Notes: a model not told the origin generated them from the sequence alone. Shown: positions 1 through 8,864, counted from the first letter of the stretch. The stretch is 64,000 nt of DNA from UBA1724 sp963621575 (GCA_963621575.1 CAVFEH010000009.1:11966-75965); one strand, 5' to 3'. Numbers and translations are program-made.

Positions 1-674
1 TCGGAGGCCCCGCGCATGCGCGCGTCGAGCTCCTTCAGGATTTCCCGCGCCGGCTCCTCGCCCCGCAGCACCGACAGCGCCTGCTCCAGGCGCGCCCGGT
101 AGTCCCCGGGGGAGATGCTTCCCAGGCAAGGGCAGGTGCACTGCCGCAGGACATCCTGGAGGCAGTGCCGGTGTTCTTCTTCGCCGGGTTCGGCGCAGTC
201 GCAGGAGCGCAGGCCGAAGCGTTGTTCCAGGAAGCGGATGGTCTCCCGGAGGGCGTAGGCGTGCGGAAAGGGCCCGAAGTAGAGGCAGTCGCCGTCTTTC
301 CGGAGTCGCTGGAAGGTGAAGTGCGGATAGGTTTCGGCGGGATCCACGGCCACCAGGAGGTATCGCTTGTCGTCGCGCAGATCCACATTGTAGCGTGGGG
401 AGTACTGCTTGATGAACTGTGCTTCCAGGAGGAGCGCCTCGGCCTCGGTGGCGACGGTGAAGGTTTCGTAGGAGGCGATGGAGTGGATGAGGGCGCGGCG
501 CCGGGGCTCCTCCTTGAGATAGGTGGAGGGCATGAAATAGGAGCGCATCCGGTTGCGCAGGTTCCGGGCCTTGCCCACATAGATGACCTCCCCCGCCCGG
601 TTCCGGAAGACATAGACTCCCGGTTCCCGGGGGACGTCCTGCGAACGGAAGATGGTGGGGGGATTCTCGTTCAC
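1..674 (-). CDS. uvrC: UvrABC excinuclease subunit C, N-terminal part (runs off the window)
   Basis: The protein makes both incisions in nucleotide excision repair, with UvrA and UvrB. Only about 224 N-terminal residues are inside the window. A GIY-YIG nuclease domain is visible: GVYVF at residues 19-23, then VIYVGKARNLRNRM from residue 30, which holds the second half of the GIY-YIG motif and the catalytic Arg region. Around residues 165-200 there is a cysteine-rich stretch (CDC, HC, CTCPC), where family members coordinate an iron-sulphur cluster. The start is a GTG whose last bases overlap the stop of the upstream ABC ATPase (GTGA), so the two are probably translationally coupled. There is no ATG in a better position. 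Confidence 0.93.
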   Translation of the reverse strand, partial: MNENPPTIFRSQDVPREPGVYVFRNRAGEVIYVGKARNLRNRMRSYFMPSTYLKEEPRRRALIHSIASYETFTVATEAEALLLEAQFIKQYSPRYNVDLRDDKRYLLVAVDPAETYPHFTFQRLRKDGDCLYFGPFPHAYALRETIRFLEQRFGLRSCDCAEPGEEEHRHCLQDVLRQCTCPCLGSISPGDYRARLEQALSVLRGEEPAREILKELDARMRGAS

Positions 675-1744
675 GGCCTCATGCAGACCACGTCCTCCGG
701 GGCGATGGCGAGGGATACCCCGCCACCCTCCCCGAAGGCGCCGGGGGGATTGAGCTGGTCGACACAGAGGATTCCGCCGGCGGAGTCCTCGACTTCGCAC
801 TGGGCCATCTCCCCCAGATACTCCCGGGAACGCAAGACCCCCGGAAGCACATTGGCGCCGGGGGGGGCGGCCTCGCCGGCGGAGAGGACGCGGAGGGTCT
901 CGGGGCGCAGGGAGAGGGCCACGGGATCGCCCGGTGAGAACTCTCCGGGGCACGCGCGGGAGCGCAGGATCCCCAGGGGTGTCTCCAGGAGGGCGTCGGC
1001 GCCCTCGCGGCGCAGGAGCGTGGCGTCCCGCAGGTTTGTCTCGCCGATGAATCCGGCCACGAAGGGCGTGCGGGGACGTCGGTAGATTTCCCAGGGGGTG
1101 CCTGTCTGCTCGATCTTTCCGCCGCGCATGACGGCGATGCGGTCGGCCATGGAGAGGGCTTCGGAGCGGTCGTGGGTCACATAGACGCCGGTGAGACGGT
1201 TCTCTTTGCAGACCCTCCGGATTTCCCGGCGGGTCTCGCGGCGCAGTTTGGCGTCCAGATTGGCCAGGGGTTCGTCCAGGAGGAGTCCCCCTGGATGGAC
1301 CACAAGGGTTCGCGCCAGCGCCACGCGCTGCTGCTGTCCGCCGGAGATCTGGTTGGGCTTCCGGTCGGCCAGCTCCCGGATCTGGAGTTCGTCCATGACC
1401 TGGTTCACGCGTCGTTCCCGCTCGTCCCGCGGGATTTTCCGCATTTCCAGGCCGAAGGAGACATTTTCGCGGACGGTCAGGTGGGGCCAGAGGGCGTATC
1501 CCTGGAAGACCATGGCGGTGTCCCGCTGGTCGGGGGGCGTGGCGCCTGCGGGCTTGCCGCCTAGGAGGATTTCGCCGGAGGTGGGCGTCTCGAAGCCGCC
1601 GATGATGCGCAAGAGGGTGGTCTTCCCGCAGCCGGAGGGGCCCAGCAGGAAGAAGAGCTCCCCGTCCTGGATGGTGAGGGAGACGCCGTCCAGGGCGGTG
1701 GAGTCGCCGTAGCGCTTGACCAGGTTTTCGGCGCGGATTTCCAC
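671..1744 (-). CDS. ABC transporter ATP-binding protein, FbpC/PotA/UgpC type with TOBE domain
   Basis: This 357-aa protein is the ATPase of an importer of the iron(III), polyamine or sugar class. Walker A (GPSGCGKT) is at residues 35-42, the Q-loop region is MVFQGYALWPHLTV, the signature is SGGQQQRVALAR, Walker B is LLLDEPLANLDAKLR and the switch histidine is in YVTHDRSEAL. The last 120 residues form a TOBE-type regulatory domain. The length is usual for this class. No permease or substrate-binding protein is encoded nearby. It sits between an RNase E/G gene (10 bp upstream) and uvrC (overlapping), so the substrate cannot be read from context. It may serve a transporter encoded elsewhere. Confidence 0.88.
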   Translation of the reverse strand: MEIRAENLVKRYGDSTALDGVSLTIQDGELFFLLGPSGCGKTTLLRIIGGFETPTSGEILLGGKPAGATPPDQRDTAMVFQGYALWPHLTVRENVSFGLEMRKIPRDERERRVNQVMDELQIRELADRKPNQISGGQQQRVALARTLVVHPGGLLLDEPLANLDAKLRRETRREIRRVCKENRLTGVYVTHDRSEALSMADRIAVMRGGKIEQTGTPWEIYRRPRTPFVAGFIGETNLRDATLLRREGADALLETPLGILRSRACPGEFSPGDPVALSLRPETLRVLSAGEAAPPGANVLPGVLRSREYLGEMAQCEVEDSAGGILCVDQLNPPGAFGEGGGVSLAIAPEDVVCMRP

Positions 1745-1754
1745 GGTGCGTCGG

Positions 1755-4169
1755 TCAGAAGACCTTCCCGGTGTCCTTGTCGGCGATGTGGAAGGCCTCG
1801 ATGTGGAGTTCGGGGGAGGCGTTGAAGGTGAGCTGGCGGTTGTATTCGGCGGCCATGGCGTTCATCACCTTGTGGTCCACGGTGCGCAGGCGCTCCAGGA
1901 TCTTGGGATGGACGGTGATGACGAAGTGCTGGACGTCCTTCTTGCGGGCCAGCAGCTCGTTGAGCCGACGCTGGATTTCCACGGAGACGCTGGTGGCGGT
2001 CTTGATGAGTCCGCGTCCGCGGCAGTATGGGCAGTCCTCGTAGATGGTGCTTTCCAGGGATTCGCTCTCGCGCTGGCGGCTCATCTCCAGCAGGCCCAAT
2101 CCGCTGATTGGGTAGATTTTGATGCGTGCGTGGTCCTCGGCGGTGTATTGCTTGAAAGCGCGGTAGACCGCCATCTGGTCCTTGCGGGATCGCATGTCGA
2201 TGAGGTCCAGCACCACCAGGCCGCCGATGTTTCGCAGTCGAAGCTGCCGGGCGATTTCCTTGACGGCCTCCATGTTGGTGGCCAGGATGGTTTCCGGCTG
2301 GTCCTTGCCGGAGCGGTTTTTCCCGGTGTTGACGTCGATGGCGATGAGGGCCTCGGTCTCGTCAATGCAGAGGTATCCGCCGCTTGGCAGGGGCACCTTC
2401 CGGTTGGAGATGCCCTCGATCTGCTGGCTGATGCCGTATTTGATGAAGATGGGGGTGGGGTTGGAGTAGAGCTTTACCTGGATGGAGTCCTGCCGGTCGA
2501 AGCGCTTCAACATCTCCTGGGCCAGTTCATAGGCCTCGCGGGTGTCGCAGACGATTTCATCGATGTCCTGGGTCAGGTTGTCGCGGAGGGTGCGCTCCAC
2601 CAGGGCGGGCTCCTGGTAGACGCAGACGGGCGCGCGGTGCTTGGCGGCGGTGTCCTCTGCCTTGTGCCAGGCGTCCATGAGCATTTGGAGGTCGCGCTGG
2701 AAGTGCTCTTTCTTCAGGCCAACGCCTTCGGTGCGGCAGATGACGCCGGTGTTGGGAGGCAGGATGGTTCGGACCATTTGCTTGAGGCGGCTGCGCTCTT
2801 CCCGGTCTTCCACGCGGCGGGAGATGCCCACGTGGGGGCAGTTCGGCAGCAGCACCAGATAGCGGCCCGGGATGGAGAGGTTGGTGGTGACGCGGGCGCC
2901 CTTGGTGCCGATGGGTCCCTTGGTGACCTGCACCAGGATCTCCTGGTCCACGTGGAACAGGTTCGGGATGTCGTCAACGGTGTAGCCCTTCTTCTCCTGC
3001 TTCTTGGGATGCTGCTCTTTCTCCTTCTCTGGCTTCGGGAGTTTCTCCACTTTGCCCTGGGGTTGGCCCTGGCCCTGCTGCTGCCCCTTCACCGCCGGGG
3101 TTTTGCCGTTGGGAGTTAACGGGAGCAGTTCGTTCTTGTCGGAGTTGGCCGTGAGACGCCCCTGGGCGCCGCCCTTGCCGGCGGCGGCACGGCCGCCCTG
3201 GCCCTGCTGCTGGCCTTGCTGGGGCTTGCCGTTCTCCAGGCGGCTCCGCTTCAGCCCAGGGAAGAGGGTCTCCAAAATCCGGCGGAAGACGCCGGGCTTC
3301 CGGGGGCCTCTTGCCTCCCCATTTGCCGCTTGCTGGCCGGCATTGCCGCCACGGCCGCGGCGGCGGCGCCGCCGCCGATGCTCGCTGTTCTCCTCGCCGT
3401 TGTTGCGCTCGCCGCGGGGCGGCTGGTTTCCATTGCGCTGGCCGTTGCCGCCATTGTTGTTCTGGCCCTGCGGACGTCGGGGATTCTGGTCGCGGCCGCG
3501 GCCGGACTGCTCTTCGGGGAGAGGACGGGGATTCTCGTCCACATCAATGTGCTCCACCACGGAGGTGTTCCCGGCCGCGGGGGCATCGGGGGCGGCCTTC
3601 GGCTCTTCCGCCGCAGGTGCCGGCTCCCCGGACTTGGGTTCTTCGCCGTGTTCGGCCTTGGGCTTGGAAAGGGGGATGAGGCCCTTGGGCTGGCTCTTCT
3701 CCAAAGGCACCAGGCCCTTGGCGAGGCTTCCGCGTTCCTTCTTTCCCTGCCGGGGCGCTGGAAGGACGGTGGCTGGCTCCCCGTCGGCCTTTGCCTCGGA
3801 GGGAGGAGCCTCCGCATCCTCGGGCTCGGCCTGGTCCTCGCCTTCTTCGCCGGCGCATTCGGCGCAGAGGTGCCCGGGCTCGTGGGAATTCTTGGCGGGG
3901 GGCTCGTCGTCGTCCTCGCCGTCGCCCTCCAGTTTTTCCAGGGTGGCGGGGAGCATGTCCCAGTAGTGCAGGAAGGCGTTTTTGCCTACGCCGATGTCGA
4001 CGAAGGCGGCCTGGAGGGAGGGTTCCAGGTTCTTGATCTTGCCCTTGTAGATGGAGCCGACGATGCGGTCCTTGTTGGTGCGTTCCATGAAGAAGTCCTG
4101 GAGGGTGCCGTCTTCCACGACGGCGACGCGCACCTGGAGCTCTTCGGAGTTGATGAGGATTTGTTTCAT
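1755..4169 (-). CDS. rng: Ribonuclease E/G with a large disordered insert in the S1 domain
   Basis: This is the endoribonuclease of mRNA turnover and rRNA processing. I start it at ATG 4169 (MKQILINSEELQVRVAV), the conserved family start; in-frame sequence further upstream is Arg/Pro-rich and unlike the family. The protein has 804 residues. The S1 domain begins at residues 1-74 (SIYKGKIKNLEPSLQAAFVDIG) and resumes near residue 397 (HVDQEILVQVTKGPIGTKGARVT). Between them lie about 320 low-complexity residues: an acidic part, a Q/G/N-rich part, an RRRRRRRGRGG run near 265-275, and a possible amphipathic helix near 291-310. The catalytic core is intact, with aspartates D612 (IDVNTGK) and D658 (DLIDMR) and the zinc-link cysteines C713 and C716 (CPYCRGRG). 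There is no long C-terminal tail of the E. coli RNase E kind. Confidence 0.93.
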   Translation of the reverse strand: MKQILINSEELQVRVAVVEDGTLQDFFMERTNKDRIVGSIYKGKIKNLEPSLQAAFVDIGVGKNAFLHYWDMLPATLEKLEGDGEDDDEPPAKNSHEPGHLCAECAGEEGEDQAEPEDAEAPPSEAKADGEPATVLPAPRQGKKERGSLAKGLVPLEKSQPKGLIPLSKPKAEHGEEPKSGEPAPAAEEPKAAPDAPAAGNTSVVEHIDVDENPRPLPEEQSGRGRDQNPRRPQGQNNNGGNGQRNGNQPPRGERNNGEENSEHRRRRRRRGRGGNAGQQAANGEARGPRKPGVFRRILETLFPGLKRSRLENGKPQQGQQQGQGGRAAAGKGGAQGRLTANSDKNELLPLTPNGKTPAVKGQQQGQGQPQGKVEKLPKPEKEKEQHPKKQEKKGYTVDDIPNLFHVDQEILVQVTKGPIGTKGARVTTNLSIPGRYLVLLPNCPHVGISRRVEDREERSRLKQMVRTILPPNTGVICRTEGVGLKKEHFQRDLQMLMDAWHKAEDTAAKHRAPVCVYQEPALVERTLRDNLTQDIDEIVCDTREAYELAQEMLKRFDRQDSIQVKLYSNPTPIFIKYGISQQIEGISNRKVPLPSGGYLCIDETEALIAIDVNTGKNRSGKDQPETILATNMEAVKEIARQLRLRNIGGLVVLDLIDMRSRKDQMAVYRAFKQYTAEDHARIKIYPISGLGLLEMSRQRESESLESTIYEDCPYCRGRGLIKTATSVSVEIQRRLNELLARKKDVQHFVITVHPKILERLRTVDHKVMNAMAAEYNRQLTFNASPELHIEAFHIADKDTGKVF

Positions 4170-4561
4170 GAGGGGGTCCGGTGGGAAGAGTGTGGGGGGC
4201 GGGGCATCCCGGCGGGGAAGGCGGGCGCCTCCTTCGCGGATGCCGCTTGTGCACCGAAGGGCCTTGCGTCCCGTGCGCGCGCGGTGATTGGGCATCCGGT
4301 GCGCAGGGCGGGGACGGGGGGCGTCGGCGGCGGTCGGGGGAGTGCGCTCCCACGGGCAGAAATAGTTCTTCCTCGCCCGCGCGACGCGCAACGGGGTGCA
4401 TCGCGGACCGGGGAGGGATCACGTTCTTCTGGCGGCGCGGGGTGGCTGCCGGGGTGCGGAGGGATGCTCCGCGCGGGGGATATGATTGCGGCTGCCGGGG
4501 CGGCGGGGCGCGACCGGCCTCCCCTCAAAAGAGGAGCCGGAGGTCACCGTCCGCACTTCGG
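4170..4561. other. 392-bp GC-rich intergenic region, probable leader of the RNase E/G gene
   Basis: No convincing gene is present on either strand; the open frames here are Arg/Pro-rich noise. On the minus strand a weak promoter can be drawn with TTGCGC at 4391-4386 and AACTAT near 4367-4362, giving a leader of roughly 185 nt before ATG 4169. An imperfect stem around 4513-4536 (CTCC and GAGG arms around an AAAA loop) lies 25-50 bp past the fmt stop and could be a weak fmt terminator, but it lacks a clear T run. Long leaders are common for RNase E genes because they autoregulate; whether that happens here is inference. Confidence 0.4.
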
Positions 4562-5539
4562 CTATTCCAGGATGCTGCCCGGCATCACGGGATTGCCGCG
4601 AAGGAAGTCCGCCGCATTCATCTCCTTCTTCCCGTCGGGGATGAGGCGATGGATGTGCAGGATGCCGCTGCCGCAGGCGACGGAGAGGACGCTTCCATGT
4701 TCGGGAAGCACCGTCCCCGCCTGGCAGTCGCTGGAATCGGCGGAATAGGTGGCCTGGGTGATTTGGATGCGGCGCAGCTTTCCCTGCACGGGGACACAGG
4801 TGTAGGCGCGGGGCCAGGGCTGGTAGGCGCGGACCATGTTGAAGATCCGCTGGGCCGGACAGGTCCAGGGAATGGCGCCGTCCTCCTTGGAGATCTTGCG
4901 CACGTTGGGGGCGTCGGTGACACCCTGGGGGACGGGCAGAAGTCCCTCGCGCGCCACGCGATGCAGAATCTCGCAGATGTGCTCCGCAGCTAACAGACCC
5001 AGGCGTGCCTCCAACTGCCCCGTGGTCTCCGTCCCCTGGATGGGGAGCGGCACCGAGGCATAGACGGGCCCCGTGTCCAGGCCGCGCTCCATCCGCATGT
5101 AGCTGACGCCCGTCACCGTGTCGCCGTTCAGAATGGCGGCGTTGATGGGACAGGCCCCGCGGTAGAGGGGGAGCAGGGAGGCGTGGACATTGAGGCATCC
5201 GAAGGGAGGCAGGGAAAGCAGCTCTTGTTTCAAAAGCTGCCCGAAGGCCACCACAAGCAGTATCTCGATTCCCAGGGAGGAGAGGCGCTCCAGAAATTCT
5301 GGCGCGTTGACGGATTTCACGCGATCCACCGGGTAGCCAAGCTCCAGCGCATGCCGCGCGAAGGGGGTGGGCGTCATGATGCCCTTCCGGCCCACGGGAC
5401 GGTCCGGCTGGGAACCGATTCCCGCCAGCTCAACACGGCCATCCCCCTTCAGGGCGTCCAAAATGGGCGCGCCCAGGTTTCCGGAGCCTAAAAAGTAGAT
5501 CCGGACAGGAGAGGAGGGGTTGGTGCCGCTGCTTGGCAT
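4562..5539 (-). CDS. fmt: Methionyl-tRNA formyltransferase
   Basis: The enzyme formylates initiator Met-tRNA using 10-formyl-tetrahydrofolate. At 325 aa it has the usual length. The N-terminal formyltransferase domain shows RIYFLGSGNLGAPIL, the catalytic Asn and His in LNVHASLLPLYRG, and the catalytic Asp in MERGLDTGPV. The C-terminal tRNA-binding domain starts near residue 205 (AIPWTCPAQRIFNMVRAYQPWP). I use ATG 5539 because residues before it do not resemble the family and because a good -10 element (5629-5624) lies just before the alternative ATG at 5623, which would leave that start without a leader. No def gene lies next to it, although fmt and def are often neighbours. Confidence 0.93.
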   Translation of the reverse strand: MPSSGTNPSSPVRIYFLGSGNLGAPILDALKGDGRVELAGIGSQPDRPVGRKGIMTPTPFARHALELGYPVDRVKSVNAPEFLERLSSLGIEILLVVAFGQLLKQELLSLPPFGCLNVHASLLPLYRGACPINAAILNGDTVTGVSYMRMERGLDTGPVYASVPLPIQGTETTGQLEARLGLLAAEHICEILHRVAREGLLPVPQGVTDAPNVRKISKEDGAIPWTCPAQRIFNMVRAYQPWPRAYTCVPVQGKLRRIQITQATYSADSSDCQAGTVLPEHGSVLSVACGSGILHIHRLIPDGKKEMNAADFLRGNPVMPGSILE

Positions 5540-5623
5540 GGCGGAACGGAAGGGAAACGACGTCGCAAAGGGGTGGATGAGGCGGAAAAAGCACTCCCCC
5601 GGGAACGGGAGACGCAAAGACAT

Positions 5624-5659
5624 AATATAATCCGCAGGTCAGGGCACTGTCCTGCGGAT
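5624..5659 (-). promoter_or_regulatory. Probable fmt promoter overlapped by a 9-bp perfect inverted repeat
   Basis: On the minus strand TATATT lies at 5629-5624, with AGGACA (four matches to TTGACA) 18 bp upstream. ATCCGCAGG at 5630-5638 and CCTGCGGAT at 5651-5659 form a perfect inverted repeat with a 12-bp loop that fills the space between -35 and -10. That is a typical operator position. The rest of the fmt to LolA-like gap (5660-5838) holds a second AT-rich block (TATAAA at 5762-5757 on the minus strand) and nothing else I can name. Confidence 0.45.
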
Positions 5660-5838
5660 TGTGTGGGAATGAGGATGGGGGTGGGAGTTTGGGCCGCTTA
5701 GCAGGGACTCCCGGCGCCGTGGCACGCCGCAATTGCGAACCAAGGAAGTTATGGCGTTTATAACCTGTTCCGCATAAATGGACTGTAAAAGAATTTCGGG
5801 GGATTCCCCATTCCCTCCGCCAATGTGGCCGTTCGGCG

Positions 5839-6531
5839 TCATCGGTTTGTTTTTTCGGCGAAGTCGAATGCGACGGCGGTTTTCCAGTCGTCTCCGGAGA
5901 GTTGCATTTCCTTGACGAACCAGAGGCCGTTTTCGAAGCGTTTGGCGCCCTTCATGACGAGGCTCCGCCAGGGCGCGGATTCGCCCTTGCGGTACCATTT
6001 TGCCTCCATGGGGAACCCCTGTTTGGCTTCGAACCAGACGTCCACCAATTCGGAGCCATCGGGGGAGGCCAGCCGGAGGACCCGACAGTCTTGCCACCGG
6101 CTGGAGGAGCGCGGGAGTTCCTCCACGAAGTTCCAGAAGAGGAACGCGAAGGAGAGATCGGAGGGCCTCACGCCGAAATCGAAGAGTCCGGGTCGTTGTT
6201 CGGTTTCGGGGAGGTCCAGTCTCTGGACGCTCTTTCCAGCAGTCTCCAGCATCATCTCCAGGCCGTAGAAGTTCTCCTCGTTGAGGGTGAGCTGGGCGTA
6301 CATCGCCTTCTTGGTGAAGGTGACGCGGAGCCCAAGGGTGCCTTTCAGGGTCTTCTGGCCCTTCTTTTTGTAGGTGAGACGCCCCGTCGCCTCTCCCCAT
6401 GCCTCCTGGGCCAAGGGCTGCCGGATGGACTCCAGGAATTCCCGGGGGGGCAGTTCCTGCGCCGGAAGGGCGCTGGTTCCGGGGAGGGCCAGGCAGCAGA
6501 GGACCAGGAGGGAGAGGAGGACGTTCTTCAT
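5839..6531 (-). CDS. Secreted LolA-like (outer-membrane lipoprotein-sorting fold) protein
   Basis: A 230-aa exported protein. It has a clear signal peptide (MKNVLLSLLVLCCLALPGTSA, cleavage near 21-25). The mature part is a run of short beta-prone segments with a threonine/lysine-rich start (GRLTYKKKGQKTLKGTLGLRVTF) and motifs such as VDVWFEAKQGFPMEAKWY and WRSLVMKGAKRFENGLWFVKEMQL. These resemble the LolA-like outer-membrane lipoprotein-sorting fold and related uncharacterised families. A true LolA carrier is possible, but no LolB or LolCDE gene is adjacent. It follows the 759-aa membrane protein by 53 bp and is probably co-transcribed with it. The fold assignment is by eye; the function is unproven. 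Confidence 0.7.
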   Translation of the reverse strand: MKNVLLSLLVLCCLALPGTSALPAQELPPREFLESIRQPLAQEAWGEATGRLTYKKKGQKTLKGTLGLRVTFTKKAMYAQLTLNEENFYGLEMMLETAGKSVQRLDLPETEQRPGLFDFGVRPSDLSFAFLFWNFVEELPRSSSRWQDCRVLRLASPDGSELVDVWFEAKQGFPMEAKWYRKGESAPWRSLVMKGAKRFENGLWFVKEMQLSGDDWKTAVAFDFAEKTNR

Positions 6532-6584
6532 GGGAGGGAGGGGCTATGGGCCTGGGGCGGGAGGCCTGTTGTGCGGAGTGGCCG

Positions 6585-8864
6585 CTACTCTGCGGACGGG
6601 GGCGCGGGCGCCTCGGGGGCGGGTTCCGGCGCCTCGGTGGCGGCAGGCGCAGGCGCGGGCGCCTCCTCGACGGTTTCGGCATGGGCGGCGGCGCCTTGTG
6701 CGGCGGACTCGGCTTGCGCACGCTTGCATTCCCGGCACTTGCGATATTGCTGGATTCCCAGATAGCAGGCCACCATGAGGACGAGCACAGCGAGGAGCCA
6801 GGCCAGGAATTTGCGGAATCTGCGGGCGGGGGTGCCCAGGGCCTCTTTGGGGAATCTTCCGCCGCGGGAGAAGCTCTTCCGCTGCTTGCGGCTGAGGCGC
6901 AGGCGGGCGTTGATGGCCCATCCATTGCCCTCCAGAAGGGAGGAGAGATCCTGCCGGTTCAGCCGGATGACCGCCAACAGCACGATGGGCGTCAGGAGAA
7001 CTACCAGGACGCAGGCCAGGGAGATCAGCAGGGAGAGGGCGCTCATGTCGGCCAGGGTCTTGCAGATGAAGGCCAGGGCGGAGGAGAGGGCGGCGAAGGC
7101 GATTCCCAGCCCCATGAGCATTCCGGATTTGTCGCCCTTCTGCGCGGCGGGCTGCGCGGCGGCGTCGGTGGCGGCCTTCTTGGGGTCGTTGATCATTCCG
7201 GACATCTTCCCGGTGATGACGCCCTCGGAGCTGCTGGACATGGCGGCCACCTTGTCTTCGGCCATCTTGCCGAATTTGGCGAAGGGAGCCAGGACGGCCT
7301 CCCGGAGGCACACCGGGTTCTCGATGACCTTCGTGATTTTGGCGTTGTAGGTCTGTCCGTCGGGGGCGAAGAAGATTCCGCGCTTTCCGGCCACCAGATT
7401 GCCCTTGTCGCCGATGGTGACGGGGGCGCAGAGGGTCTGGGCGGGTTTGGTGTCCACCTCCACGTAGATGAGGAAGAGCCCGCTGTTGGCGGCCACGGCG
7501 GAGTGTGCGCCCAGGTCGTCCACGGGGAAGGTCATGTTGAACCAGCGGCCGTCGATGACCACCTTTCCGCGCTCAAAGAGGGTGGGCTTCCGGGGTTTGT
7601 AGAGATCGGGGACGCTGATGAAGTTGTTGGCCACGGGGACAAGCCACTGCAGGTAGAGCAGCGCCTGCTCCACGGCCTCGGCTTCCTTGAGGATCTGTGC
7701 CACGGCGAGGTCCTTGGTCTCCAGGATGGCGGCCTCCTCCAGGACGCCGGGCATGGCGGCGTGGCGCTCCAGGGTCTCCTGGGCCACGGCGGCGCAAATG
7801 CCGCCCTTCTGGGAAGCCAGGTAGTCCTGGTAGGGGGTGAAGACGGCCTTCGCCTTCGCCCACAGGGCGGGGGTGAGTTCCTTGGCGTCGGCGCCCAGGA
7901 GGGGCAGAAGGATCTTCTCCCGCAGGGAGAGCCACCATCCGCGCTGGAGGGGGTTGATGTATCCGGGTTCCTCCAGGGGGATGCTGGCGACGCCGCGGGG
8001 CTGGACGATGGGAAGCGCCTTCAGGTGGCTCTCCAGTCCGGGCCAGGCGGTGGGATCCAGGGCGCCGGGCTTGCCGTCGTTCTCCAGCACCACGCCGCTG
8101 AGGCGGGAATCGAAGCCCTGCAGGTCGCAGAGGCGGAAGAACTCGTCGACGAGTCCGGCGTTTTCCTGGAGAAGCGCCAGGAGCGCGGGGGTGTCGGCGC
8201 CGAAGGGAAGCAGTTCGCTGGTGGCCTGGCCCTCGGGAAGCTCGCCGGCCTTCTTCCAAGCCAGGTATTCGGGGATGGCGGCGTGGTATTCCCGGAATTG
8301 CGCCAGGGTCATGCCCATGGTGCCATCCAGGTCCTGGGTGCCGCCGGTGGCCGCCACGCCGCCTTCCAGGAAGTCCTTGAGGTTGGCGGCCAGTTCGGGG
8401 GTGGACGCCTCGCCGGTGGCGAGCAGGGAGATGACGCCGTCGCCGTTGAGGGGGCGGCTGGTGAGGATCTTCTGGAATTCCCGGACCTGATCCAGGGTGA
8501 TGGTCTCCTTGTCCTGGGCGCCCAGGTCGTTCAGGATATACTCCGCGGAGTGGCGGATCTTCTTGGCGTCCTCGGAGTCGGTGAGGCGGGAGAGAAGCAG
8601 CTTTCCGTCAAAGGCGTCGGAGATGGAGTCCTTGTCGCCGTAGACGTCCAGCAGCCAATGGATGGCCGCCTTCAGGCTCTCGGTGGTGATGGAGCCCAGT
8701 TTGGCGGAGTCGATGTACGCCAGGACCTTCGGGTCGCAGGAATATGCCTTCACGGGGGCGCTCATGGCGACCCACAGGGCCTCGTCCAGGGTCAGGGCGT
8801 CGGCCAGGTCGTGGCCGTTCTGGATGGAGAGCTGGTAGGCCTTCCCGATATGGAGGAATTTCAT
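6585..8864 (-). CDS. Unrecognised 759-aa protein with C-terminal membrane segments
   Basis: I do not recognise an enzymatic family. There is no signal peptide. Residues 1 to about 540 are soluble and mostly helical, beginning MKFLHIGKAYQLSI. A beta-rich segment follows around 440-540 (GKVVIDGRWFNMTFPVDD, and NSGLFLIYVEVD), which could be a small binding or scaffold domain. Two membrane helices lie near 565-610 (LMGLGIAFAALSSALAFIC and LLISLACVLVVLLTPIVLLAVI). A cytosolic loop holds a conserved-looking motif (RQDLSSLLEGNGWAINARLR), then a third membrane helix (FLAWLLAVLVLMVACYLG) and a Pro/Ala/Glu-rich tail. It lies between the beta-CASP gene and the LolA-like gene with gaps of 69 and 53 bp, so it is probably in their operon. 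Likely a cell-envelope protein of narrow taxonomic range. Confidence 0.8.
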   Translation of the reverse strand: MKFLHIGKAYQLSIQNGHDLADALTLDEALWVAMSAPVKAYSCDPKVLAYIDSAKLGSITTESLKAAIHWLLDVYGDKDSISDAFDGKLLLSRLTDSEDAKKIRHSAEYILNDLGAQDKETITLDQVREFQKILTSRPLNGDGVISLLATGEASTPELAANLKDFLEGGVAATGGTQDLDGTMGMTLAQFREYHAAIPEYLAWKKAGELPEGQATSELLPFGADTPALLALLQENAGLVDEFFRLCDLQGFDSRLSGVVLENDGKPGALDPTAWPGLESHLKALPIVQPRGVASIPLEEPGYINPLQRGWWLSLREKILLPLLGADAKELTPALWAKAKAVFTPYQDYLASQKGGICAAVAQETLERHAAMPGVLEEAAILETKDLAVAQILKEAEAVEQALLYLQWLVPVANNFISVPDLYKPRKPTLFERGKVVIDGRWFNMTFPVDDLGAHSAVAANSGLFLIYVEVDTKPAQTLCAPVTIGDKGNLVAGKRGIFFAPDGQTYNAKITKVIENPVCLREAVLAPFAKFGKMAEDKVAAMSSSSEGVITGKMSGMINDPKKAATDAAAQPAAQKGDKSGMLMGLGIAFAALSSALAFICKTLADMSALSLLISLACVLVVLLTPIVLLAVIRLNRQDLSSLLEGNGWAINARLRLSRKQRKSFSRGGRFPKEALGTPARRFRKFLAWLLAVLVLMVACYLGIQQYRKCRECKRAQAESAAQGAAAHAETVEEAPAPAPAATEAPEPAPEAPAPPSAE

